Assembly: GCA_964017125.1 (NCBI GenBank)
Contig: OZ024908.1
Coordinates: 61,449,521-61,513,520 of the forward strand
Direction: 5' to 3'
DNA: 64,000 bases
Source: Flabesymbios commensalis
Lineage: Eukaryota > Annelida > Polychaeta > Terebellida > Flabelligeridae
Made by a program: the position numbers and the translations under genes
Shown here: positions 36,007 to 46,000 of the stretch, piece after piece
How positions within the stretch are numbered: the stretch's first letter is position 1
Layout: each line of letters starts with the position of its first letter
Notes under the pieces: generated by a model
What the model was told of the DNA's origin: nothing
The model's input: the letters and a program-made list of their open reading frames with translations, nothing else
Database searches by the model: none

Positions 36007-36898
36007 TTAAGCCAAATAATATGTCCCTGAAATGGATAATATGAGTTTGTGGTAGATGCTCAGTTAGTCAAATAGAAGATGTAGTTAGTCAATTTGGAAG
36101 ATGTACATATCAGAAAATATAAATATTTTTCGTCATTTGGAGCTGCAAATTGCGTTAGCAATTCCAGCTCCAAATGACGAAAAATACAATTAAAACAATT
36201 CAGCAGGACAAGGGTTAATGAACAGTTCATACAAATATTTCAAGTGATACATAAATATAATTCGCATTCAGTGGGGATACGGTGGAGAGCGCGATGAAGC
36301 ATCGGTTAATGTGTGCCATATTTTTATCGCTTTAATACAATAGGCAGTTCAGACTTTAAAATACAGACAATTCCAAGTATTGGCCATGTTCTAAAGCCTT
36401 TGAGCACTGTACTAGTGTGATTACTCATGTTGGTTACATACTTTGTAAGCTATAACAGAAAATAACACAACATTTCAAACAATACTGTGCACCACTGAGC
36501 CAATGCTGTGTCAATGTATCGTAAGAAAAATACTTGAATTACGACCATAATGAAAATATTTAGGTTTTCATAAAAACATCATGTTTTTGATAAGTCGGTA
36601 AAATGCATATATTTTAACTATAGCTCATCGAACACTACATGCAGAATAAAATTAAGTATATATTGAGAATATCGTGTAGTTGTCTCGTCGCCTCGGAGCT
36701 AAATGATCCTATCTGACACTCGTCAGAGTGGCAGATAGGATCATTTAGCTCCGAGGCAATGGTCTGTTGTATAATTTTTTGATTTTGTTAGCTAATAATG
36801 AAACTATATTCTCCAGAAGCTGCACTAGAAATACCAGGAAAACCGCAAAGTACGTGTAGGATCTAATACAAATGAACATACGGTGATTACTAAAAGTA

Positions 36899-37631
36899 TT
36901 CAATTTTTTGCTCTAATTGATAATCACAAACAGCGATTTTTTTTGTTATTTCTATTATTTTGGGGATTGTAGCATTCCGCCGTGGGATGTTACATTTAAA
37001 AGATCTATGAAGCATTTTGTGTACAACACTGATATGTATTTATGGCAATAAACCATTATAATAATAAGAACCGTCAACTAACGACGCTTGATCATTATTT
37101 TTATTACTGCTAAGCTGGTATTAGGAAAAATGCATCATTAGAACAAACTTGTAATGTTTGTACAAATAGTGTTAAAATAATAAATGTCAAATTCAACTGG
37201 AAAGCGTTCTTGCATAACACCATGTGTTATCTATTGCCACCAAATCTTGCAGTAGCATAGAGCGATGCTACTAAAAGGAATGGAGCTGTTACAGGTCTAT
37301 TTCTTTAAATATGGCCGTGAAGCGTTAAACAAAAGCTTGATACTGCCAGTTTATCACATTTAAATTGTCACATAGAATAACTACACCACACGAACAGTTG
37401 AGTTTCTATATTTTGTTCGACTTAATCATAGCTGGAACTATTCACAAAATTATAATCCATTATGCCTTAAAATAGTAGACGATAAAAAACCCACGATAAA
37501 AAACCCACGAGGGAGTTACATGGCCATATAGGATGGTAGTTAATTAACTAAAGCTCGCCACCCCGCGTGAGGTGATTATGAATTCATGTCATAAAATTTG
37601 TAGGACGAGTACTTCACCAATACACTGCTCT
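36899..37631. other. AT-rich stretch with no recognised gene
   Basis: Nothing coding or clearly repetitive is visible apart from a direct duplication of the short phrase AAAAAACCCACGA near 37485-37511. Confidence 0.4.
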
Positions 37632-37694
37632 GCAAAGCCAAAAGGCAGTATCTGCTTACTTGTAAAGTAAGCAGATACCGCCTTTTGGCTTTGC
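37632..37694. repeat. Long hairpin (GCAAAGCCAAAAGGC)
   Basis: Arms of 28 bp pair with one mismatch around TTGTAAA: GCAAAGCCAAAAGGCAGTAT at the left and ATACCGCCTTTTGGCTTTGC at the right. No flanking duplication was found. Confidence 0.85.
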
Positions 37695-38035
37695 ACAGCT
37701 GCCCATGACAGAACACTTTTCGCTTACGATCACTCTACATATTGAAGCCGCCATGCTCACAGTATAAACGAGATCCGTTCACATGTCACAGAAATAGCAG
37801 CAATGATATCTTGCGCTTGTGCAGTATCATGTGTGAGGATACACTGCTCACCCTAGACACTGCTCCTTCGCATGTTAAAATGTGCAGATGGTTGACGTCA
37901 TATGTCCCCCGCTTTCAATTTCAAGTATTGTAGTAAGCTTGTGATTGGCCGGCTGTCTTGCTAAAAGTACCCTGATCGGCTGGCGAGAATATTATGGTGG
38001 CGGAGGGGTGGGTGTAGACAGACACCTGTGTGGAG

Positions 38036-38144
38036 CCCAGCAAACGCGAGCATTTGACCCAATGCTGTTTCAATATTGGCCCACCGCCAACGGCGCTGGA
38101 CCAACATTGAAACAACATTGGGTCGAGTCTTCGTGTTTGCTGGG
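38036..38144. mobile_element. Palindromic CCCAGCAAACGC MITE, near-complete
   Basis: CCCAGCAAACGCGAGCATTT opens and CGTGTTTGCTGGG closes the 109-bp element. The inner arms TGCTGTTTCAATATTGG and CCAACATTGAAACAACA pair around CGCCAACGGCG. Confidence 0.88.
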
Positions 38145-38282
38145 AGAGCTGTCCCCATTTTGATACACGCGTGCCGTCTGTGTCTGGTCGGAACAGGCAG
38201 CACAGTGCTCTGTGTAGTGTGAGGAGCTCGCAGCGCAGAGCCGCAGGGCCCTGCGCGCAAAATTAATGTCAATACACTGCAT

Positions 38283-38455
38283 GGTATCAACCTTAACTCG
38301 ACAAGGCCGACATTAACGTGATCGCCTTGCCCTATTCACATTGAGAAGGGAGAAACAATGCCGTTTCCCATACACGGGAACATCGGGATTTGAACCTGGG
38401 ACGCATGCATGACTGGCGAGGCAGTCAGGCGATATAGCCCTTGCGCCACGTCCCT
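38283..38455 (-). mobile_element. tRNA-derived SINE
   Basis: Read on the minus strand from 38455, GGGACGTGGCGCAAGGGC and CCCAGGTTCAAATCCCGAT act as box A and box B. The intervening CTGACTGCCTCGCCAGTCA can fold as an anticodon arm, so the head resembles a whole tRNA. The body continues to about 38283 (TTAAGGTTGATAC). Without clear flanking duplications the ends are approximate. A bona fide tRNA gene is unlikely because the acceptor stem pairs poorly. Confidence 0.65.
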
Positions 38456-38676
38456 TTTTTTTATCATGTTTATGGGGTCAGCATGAAATATAATTGATTT
38501 GTTGAAATTATATTTTTCCCACACGTTCAGCCTGTTAATACTCATCATGTGATGGCAATGTAACTAGAATACTCAAGAAAGCCTGTCGCCATAGTATCAT
38601 CAGTAATTAATTTAAGTTGTATCTACACCACTGTGTTGGTTGATATTTTGAAGAAAACCTCCGTTACAAAAGACTA

Positions 38677-38945
38677 TTACCCTTGAAACGCTGAATATTT
38701 TTTATATAAACCATGGAGACCAAAGGGTTTTATTTAATTAGAAATTATCATGAGTGTCTTAGTTAGCTCTTTCTGTTTCATTTGAATAAATATATGTTAT
38801 CATGGTTATGGGTCTACGATCGTTATAAATATTTTTACCCTTCCAGTGCGGGGATCGACTTCAGACGTCAGAATCTGACGTCTACAGACGTCAGATTCTG
38901 ACGTCCAAAGTCGATCCCCGCGCTGTAATGGCTGACATGATTAAA
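38677..38945. mobile_element. TTAA-type element with TTAGACGTCAGA-like hairpin
   Basis: Starts TTACCCTTGAAACGCTGAAT; ends CCGCGCTGTAATGGC. The hairpin at 38859-38921 is long: GCGGGGATCGACTTCAGACG at the left pairs with CGTCCAAAGTCGATCCCCGC at the right, with two further TCAGAATCTGA-type palindromes inside. The hairpin occupies the last third. Confidence 0.75.
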
Positions 38946-39026
38946 GACGATAAATATGTGCAATCTACCTACAAGTCAACCTCAATTAAATAGAGCTGTG
39001 CAGATAAAGTGTGTTACATAATATAT

Positions 39027-39135
39027 CCCAGCAGACACAAGACGTTGAATCAATGTTGGTTTAACGTTCGACCAGCGTCGTAGGCTGTGGACCAACGTTA
39101 AACTAACATTTATTCAAGGTATTGTGTCCGCTGGG
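39027..39135. mobile_element. Palindromic CCCAGCAGACAC MITE
   Basis: Starts CCCAGCAGACACAAGACGTT; ends TTGTGTCCGCTGGG. Flanked by TAT and TAC, compatible with a TA target. Confidence 0.85.
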
Positions 39136-39869
39136 TACGTACCACAAATAAAATAGCAACCCGAGCCTCTAAACATACTAAGTAAACACAAGGCATCTCA
39201 AAGTGTTTTACACAATAATAATCATTAGGCCTAGTCAATACACAACTAACTACATCTAGTTTTTTTAAATAGTGTTATGTTGTACGTCATGATATATTTT
39301 ATCTTTCCAAGCGTTGGCTCCACATTTATCAATCAAAATAGGTTTTTTTTTCAAAGCCCCACATTTATCAACCGATATAGGATTTTTTCAAAGATGAAAC
39401 CTTTGTGAACTGTAATGACAGTGTTGTATCCCCTAGAACAAAAAATAATTTATAAATGTCCCAAAAAGACTACCGGTAATGACACGTACAGGATTCGATC
39501 CAAACTAATCTGTCAACACCAGTTTACTGCGTGAAATCACAGGAAAAATTAATGATTATTTTTGCAGACGGAAATATCAACTGAAAAATTCCCATTTTCA
39601 AATTCATTTAAAAAGTTTACAATAAGAATATTAAGGTATTTCCCAGAGTACAAATTTAAGTGACAGAACACTTTTCAAACTTTTCCAAGGAGCTTTATCA
39701 CCAAGCTGAAGCCTGAACAGAAACATAGTGGGGATCTGTTTCAAGTTCCTGGCTTAGATAAGCTATGCGAATGATCAATTAATTTAAAAGATCAGTTGTT
39801 ACCTGTAACCTCACAAATACCGATATGTGGTTATTAGTACTTCCTGTTAGATTACGAGCTGCTTTATAA

Positions 39870-39967
39870 CCCAGTAGGCACGAGACGTTGAATCGATGTT
39901 GGTTAAACGTCGCAGACGGTGACCCAACATTTAGCCAGCATTGGTTTAACGTCTCCTCTCGGCTGAG
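39870..39967. mobile_element. Palindromic CCCAGTAGGCAC MITE
   Basis: Starts CCCAGTAGGCACGAGACGTT; ends AACGTCTCCTCTCGGCTGAG. The arms pair around TCGCAGACGG. Confidence 0.75.
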
Positions 39968-40436
39968 AAGGATATGTAGTTTTCCCTCATTTGCAGTTGG
40001 CAATTGCACCAGTAATAGCAGCATCAAATTCATAAAAACATTCTAGTAGCAATAGAGCACTAGAAAAATGAAATGAGATTTAAACAAGTAATAATTCAAA
40101 CCAATGAGAAATAATCATTTAATTGAATGTTTACATGAAAGTATTACATAAATCAAATCATCAGCCATTTATGTTCAAACGGTGCTGTTACAATGTATAA
40201 TTGTAAAATTAAAATCTTCAAATTTTAAAATGATAATCATATTTTCTAAGTTTTAAACATTGCATTTGCCCGCGTCAAATAATATTTTCAGTTTGCATTG
40301 TTTCTTCTCGTTAATCGACACAAGCGGAATGTTGTGCAGTATACTTATTAAATAACGGTAAATTGTTACTACATGTAATGCTTACATCAGTATGCACGTG
40401 TAACCGGATATGAATAATGCACTCAATTAACCCTTC

Positions 40437-40675
40437 TCCTGCTGTCACCGCATATACACGGGTTGAAGCTAGTTTAAAGCCAAATTAAATGCCACTGAAA
40501 ATGATATAATAGTTTGTGATAGATGCTCAGGTAATCAACTAATTCAATTTGGGATAATGTATATTTTTCATATAAAGATATATTTTTCGTCATTTGAAGC
40601 TGGAAATTGCGTTAGCAATTCCAGCTTCGAATGAATGAAAAATAGCAGCAAACAATCCAGCAGGACAAGGGTTAA
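40437..40675. mobile_element. TTAA-type element with hairpin, uninterrupted
   Basis: Ends TTAACCCTTCTCCTGCTG and CAGCAGGACAAGGGTTAA. The hairpin at about 40586-40645 pairs TTTTTCGTCATTTGAAGCTG with CAGCTTCGAATGAATGAAAAA around TTGCGTTAGCAA. It lacks the nested palindrome found in 29373-29819 and so supplies the empty site for that insertion. Confidence 0.88.
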
Positions 40676-41388
40676 GCTATAGGATGAGACTACAACTCAA
40701 AGTTAGTAACAACAACAAAGCCCAGGTGGGCGAGATAACACATGTCAGAACCAACAGTAGTAGTGACTCTCTAGACTAATTTATAACTTCGTCAGAGGAA
40801 TTAATTCATTGTCACAGGCACGTATTGAACGACTGACTTTTATTGACCTGTAATGTTTAATCTCTCCATTTTGGGTTGATGCGGATTGCAATCAATTTCA
40901 GTCAATCATTAATGTGTTAAATGAACTAACTATAGATTACGTGGGTAGCACATAACAAAGCTCATGTTTCCAAGACTAGATGCTATCTATATCTTCATTT
41001 AATTCATTTCTACCACAATAATAATAACAACTGTAATCATAACCTGGACATAATACATTCTTAAATAAGACGTGAACGTGTGGTTAGCTAGCTGATATTG
41101 AAAAAAAACCCATCTATGTCTATGGTCGCATTACATCTAGTATTCACCAAGGCGTATATTTTCTCTTAATTGAATGGAGAATTGAATTTATTGTTTACCC
41201 CATACTTTTTAAGAACAAACACACCGCATCCATGAGCACCAACTGCACGCATTCCACCATTTTCTACATCAGTATATTCTTTATGTATTTACAGATCATA
41301 ATACACAACGTGGAAGCGATACAGTTCACATTATGTACAAACAAACACTCTTTCATCTCATACAAAAATAAGGTAGGCAGACAATAAT

Positions 41389-41480
41389 CCACAAACACCA
41401 GACGTTCACCTAACGATGTATTCATGTTGGCCAACCGTCCACAACGTTGGCCCAATATTATATAATTATCAGGTTAACGC
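41389..41480. mobile_element. Degenerate palindromic CCCAGC-type MITE
   Basis: CACAAACACCAGACGTTCAC begins one arm. TGTTGGCCAACCG and CAACGTTGGCCCAATATTA are the inner arms. The right terminus is lost. Confidence 0.5.
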
Positions 41481-41580
41481 CTCGCACTAGTAAGGAACAG
41501 ACATCCAGGTTTGAATAGTTAGACTTGGTGTTTTCCGGAGGTCTCAATGTGTGTGTGTGTGTACGTGTGTGCATCCCAAA

Positions 41581-41633
41581 GGTGTTTCAATGTTGGGCCA
41601 GCGTCGAAGACGCTGGGCCAACATTGAAACACC
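41581..41633. repeat. Perfect palindrome core of a MITE
   Basis: Two perfect 25-bp arms, GGTGTTTCAATGTTGGGCCA plus GCGTC and their reverse complement, surround GAA. It is the core of a palindromic CCCAGC-type element whose outer termini are missing. Confidence 0.85.
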
Positions 41634-42020
41634 ATTGGGTCAACTGTGCAGCGAGTGAAGAAGATATATCTCTCCTTGTGTCACCTGGCACTTTCAGGAC
41701 TAGACGTTGTACATACAAAGAGGCTATAAACGGCTACGTCTGCAACATACATACACGAATACAAATCAGATTTGTTAATTTTCTATTCAATTAAAATTAT
41801 TGTCAGATTGAGCACTCGCTAAAACGCTGTGGCTGATATGGCAAAATAACCACTAATCAATCAAATGACTTTTGCAATATGACAAAAATAAAAGTTGCGT
41901 TATTATAAGTTGCGAAGCATCGACAAAATAAATCACATTAAAATAGTTATCCTTGTTTACGTAAAGTCTTGCATCCGTAATAAAAAAATAAAGAGAGACA
42001 AATGTTAAAGGATAACTTAC

Positions 42021-42057
42021 CAAATTTCTAAGTCATAACTGATCATGATCAACCGCC
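42021..42057 (-). CDS. SNX27: Possible last coding exon of SNX27 (Gly-Gly-stop)
   Basis: On the minus strand, a strong acceptor TTATGTTCACTTGCAG precedes 42057 and a strong donor GTAAGTTATCC follows 42021, enclosing 37 nt. Joined in phase to the exon at 42943-43002 it adds GGC GGT and then TGA, ending the protein ...WDKEGG. The stop lies 28 nt from the next junction, too close to provoke decay by the usual rule. Alternatively the 42943 exon reads through its donor and ends after one Val. Splice-site shape alone supports this. Confidence 0.35.
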
Positions 42058-42280
42058 CTGCAAGTGAACATAACATCAATCAGAAACATCACAAAAAAGT
42101 AGTACTACTGGGTATATTATACTCGCAATGATAAATAGCAAGTTTAATACTGCACTTGGCTTTTATTAATAAAGAAGTGGAATATCACTTTCAAAAAGGC
42201 AGATATACAACTGTCTGGATACACATCATATTACCCTAGTATCAATGCTAATGAAACAAACACACATCAATTTATATAAT

Positions 42281-42523
42281 TTAACCCTTAAAGCACTATG
42301 TTACACAAATTAAATTTTCACCCACTTGAAGTTGTGGCTCGCTTCCGCGACCAACAACTTCAAGTGGGTGAAAATTACTCATAATTGTTTAACTTGAGAC
42401 CAAACATTTGCAAATCTGGATGTTTAAACACATATTTCATTTCCAATATTAAACTGGGATTAAACCTGCTGATAAAGCAGGTTAAAAAAGGACTATAGTC
42501 ATGCTTATATCTTTAAGGTTTAA
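42281..42523. mobile_element. TTAA-type element with hairpin
   Basis: Starts TTAACCCTTAAAGCACTATG; ends ATATCTTTAAGGTTTAA. The hairpin at 42312-42375 pairs ATTTTCACCCACTTGAAGTT with AACTTCAAGTGGGTGAAAAT, nearly perfect, around the loop region GGCTCGCTTCCGCGACC. It lies between the putative terminal exons of SNX27. Confidence 0.8.
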
Positions 42524-42714
42524 ACGTATGATTTTTTACTGGCTTAATTACAGTTGTTAATAACAATTAGATAAACTACTGGTAATATATAGAACCTTGT
42601 GACTGAGACACAAAATGCCATACTCATTGCCCCTCATAGATTGGTAAATATATCTATAGATGTATTAACATAATCTGAGATTCTAAAAGCTGTCGTGAGT
42701 GGTGATAATTTTGC

Positions 42715-42850
42715 CGTGGCCGTGTTCTGGGACGATCTTAAAAGATAATTGATGAGCTAAGCTCTTAATTCACTACTTGCATGTGTGGGTTAAGATGAAC
42801 TTACTTAACTATTAGCTTATTTTTTAAGATCGTCTCAGAAACAGCCCCGA
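42715..42850. mobile_element. MITE with GACGATCTTAAAA inverted ends
   Basis: GTGTTCTGGGACGATCTTAA at the left and TTAAGATCGTCTCAGAAACA at the right are inverted ends. Between them lie AATTGATGAGCTAAGCTCTT and GTTAAGATGAACTTA. A relative with only one clear end is at 47996-48105. Confidence 0.7.
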
Positions 42851-42942
42851 GTCTCGCTATGTTATACCATGCTATTTTCCATTATGAATGAAAAAAATGG
42901 TGCTTAAAAATTCAAATTTATACCAATCACAAGAATTTATAC

Positions 42943-43002
42943 CTCCTTATCCCAATTAAGTTCAGTCTTTATCCTCTCGAAACATTCATAAAGATAAACA
43001 TA
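42943..43002 (-). CDS. SNX27: SNX27 exon: C-terminal helix
   Basis: 60 nt, phase 0 on both sides, encoding YVYLYECFERIKTELNWDKE, which matches [21 protein letters not shown] of vertebrate SNX27. Acceptor TTTGTTCTTGTTGCAG; donor GTATAAATT is weak, and reading through it gives Val then stop. Confidence 0.9.
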
Positions 43003-46000
43003 CTGCAACAAGAACAAAAAAAACAGATATTAATTGATTTGAAGAAGTTTTACAATTTCCCACCATGTTGTATGCCCCAGCTATACACAATATGATGAGG
43101 AAGCATATGGAATACTGTACACTAGCTTGCAACAGTAAACAAATTATATCTTTACATGGGCATATCTTCACATAGTAAATTGTCTTTGGGCAAATGCATA
43201 CATGTAATATAATTGTTCATTTATTGTCATACAAGCATAACTATTATATTTCCACTTGGCTTAGTCAATTAAAAATAAAGCACAAACAAGAGTCTATTAT
43301 AAATAATATCAGCATATTGAAAACCGAAGTTTATTACGTTTAAATATGTGAAATGGTGTAAGTGATGTAGATGTACATAACAGAATTACAGACTAGTGTT
43401 TGAAATTACTAATCTACACAATCATGTACAGCACAGAGAACACCTGATACTGATTTACTAGCAGGACGAGGTGGAACATTTTCGGGTCAGCTTTGAACAA
43501 TCATAGATTCAATGTGTGTTATTTGTAGAATTGCAGCTTGTCATACTGTTCTGTAGTGGACTATGCTGCCTTAATCACACTTTTGACGTAAGATTCTGAC
43601 ATTAGAGGTCGATAGACACAGTGAAACTCCAAAGGGTTAATATGACACCATGTCAACGTTTAACATGACAGCAGGAGTTGTCTCAGTAATAATTACTTCA
43701 TCAGTGTCTGTATGTCAATGCTTGAATGACAGCAGGTGCTGGCTCAGTAATAACCTCTTCATCAGTGTCTGCATGTCAACGTTTAGCATGACGACAGGTG
43801 TTGATTTAACATGACAACAGGTGGTAACTTAACATGACAACATTTGTTGACTCAGTAATAATAACTTCATCAGTGTCTGCAATAACTTCATCAGAGTCTG
43901 CATGTCAGCAGTTAACATGACAGGAGGTGTTGGCTCAGTAATAATTGCATCATCGGTGTCTGCATGTCAACATTCAACATGCCAGCAGGTGTTGACTCAG
44001 TAATAATAACTTCATCAGTGTCTGCATGTCACCGTTTAACATGACAGCAGGTGTGAGTTGGCTTAACATTACATCAGGTGTTGGCTCTGTAATTATCACT
44101 TTATAAGTGTATGCATGTCAATGTTTAACATGACAACATGTGTTGACTTAACATGACAGCAGGTGTTGACTTAACATGAAAGTAGGTGCGTACTCAGTAA
44201 TAATCACTTCGTCAGTGTCTGCATGTCAACGTTTAACATGACAACAGGTGTTGACTTAACATGACAGCCAGTGTTGACCTAACATGACAGTAGGTGTTGA
44301 CTTAACATGACAGTACGTGTTCCTCAATAATAATTAATTCATCAGTGTCTGCATGTTAACGTTTAACATGACAGCATGTGTTGACTTAGCATGACAGCAG
44401 GTGTTGACTTAAAATGACAGCAGGTGTTGTCTCAGTAATAATCAATTCATCAGTGTCTGCATGTCAACTTTTAACATGACAGCAGGTGTTGACTCAACAT
44501 GACAACAAGTGTTGACCTAACATCACAGTAGGTGTTGACTTAACATGACAGCAAGTGTTGACTTAACATGACAGCAGGTGTTGACTTAACATGGCAGTAG
44601 GTGTCCCTCAGTAATAATCAATTCATCAGTGACAGCGGGTGTCGACATAAAATGACAGCAGGTGTTGTCTCATTAATAATCACTTCATCAGTGTCTGCAT
44701 GTCAACGTTTGCCATTACAACAGGTGTTGACTTCAACATGACAGCAGGTGTTGACTTAACATGACAGTAGATGTTGACTCAACATGACAGTAGGTGTTCC
44801 TCAGTAATAATCAATTCATCAGTGTCTACATGTCAACGTTTAACATGACAGCAGGTGTTGACTTAACATGACTTGTTTTATTTTATCTCTTGATTGTCAC
44901 ACTGAACTATAATATAGCTGTTACTTTTGAGACAAAGTGAAAGGCTGGAGATCAATTGTTTTATTAAAATATCGGTATATTACTTGCATACAATTTATTG
45001 TTGTATTAATAATCATGTTTGATATCCAGATATTGCATGAATCGCTCAACAAATATTCAGTACTTACGTAAGATGTGAATATTTTGACCCAGCGAGATTT
45101 ACGCCCTTCTCTGTTGTATTCAAAGTTAAATGACATGCCTTCTTCGTCATAGTCGAAATGTTCTATGGCATCCCAGACAAACTCTAGCACTTGTGACTGC
45201 ACGGAAATAACAATTATTAGTCAGACTTGTACACCTATACATACCGTATTTATTCTAATAAACACAATTTTAATCAGGTACATTGGGTGATATAATTATG
45301 TAGTTGAAGTATAGATAGAATTTCTCAGTTGATAGCATGGCCTACTTTGAAGCTAGGGATACTGAATCCGCTGAGGTCAACAATTTTACTTCAGCGCACA
45401 CTTATACAGTGTCCATAAACTGTGTAAACTAATGCGACAAATATCAATAATAACTAATTGAATTTTAGCCACACAACAAAGGCCTTTACATGTTAACCCT
45501 TAAAGCGCTGAAATATTTTTGTATAAACCATAGAGACAAAAATAATTTTTCAATTTAAAATCATCATAAATGTCTTAGTTGACTCTTTCCGCCGCTCCAT
45601 TTAAATACCTATGTTAGTTACGAGTCTACGGCCAGTATACAATTTGTATTTTTTTTCAGTGCGGGGACTGTCTTTAGACGTCAGAATCTGACGTCTAAAG
45701 ACGTTCCCCACGCTGAAATTGTTAACTGACCTCTGGTGTTCCGTCATCTTTACACGCTTGTAATCTGAAGCAGTCTGAAGCGACTATGGCGATTACGTGG
45801 CCACCTTTTCTTGAATCACATCCACAGTGTGGAAATAACACCTGGCCATAGCCCTCATGTTGTCTCACCTGCCGCAAATACTGAAAGTGAAAATTATTCC
45901 TTTTTTTATTTCAGTGCAACCAGACATGCGATGACTTGCTAAATTTCAGAATACAGCTTGTCAAACTTAGACTGCAGTAAAAACACACAAAAGAAACAAT

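Larger units (their letters stand above)
30504..36898 (+). repeat. Tandem duplication of 6.4 kb, right copy
   Basis: Partner of 24105-30499. All elements described in the left copy recur here at +6399 bp. After 36898 the sequence is unique (TTCAATTTTTTGCTC). Confidence 0.95.

Noticed and set aside
38380-38455. Candidate tRNA gene on the minus strand
   Set aside because: Box A and box B are good, but the acceptor stem pairs poorly and the sequence continues into a SINE body related to the fragment at 23.5 kb.
41195-41272. Minus-strand peptide VENGGMRAVGAHGCGVF after a TAG acceptor, as a possible further SNX27 exon
   Set aside because: It does not resemble any SNX27 C-terminus and lies beyond the in-frame stop of the 37-nt candidate exon; it may be untranslated or chance.
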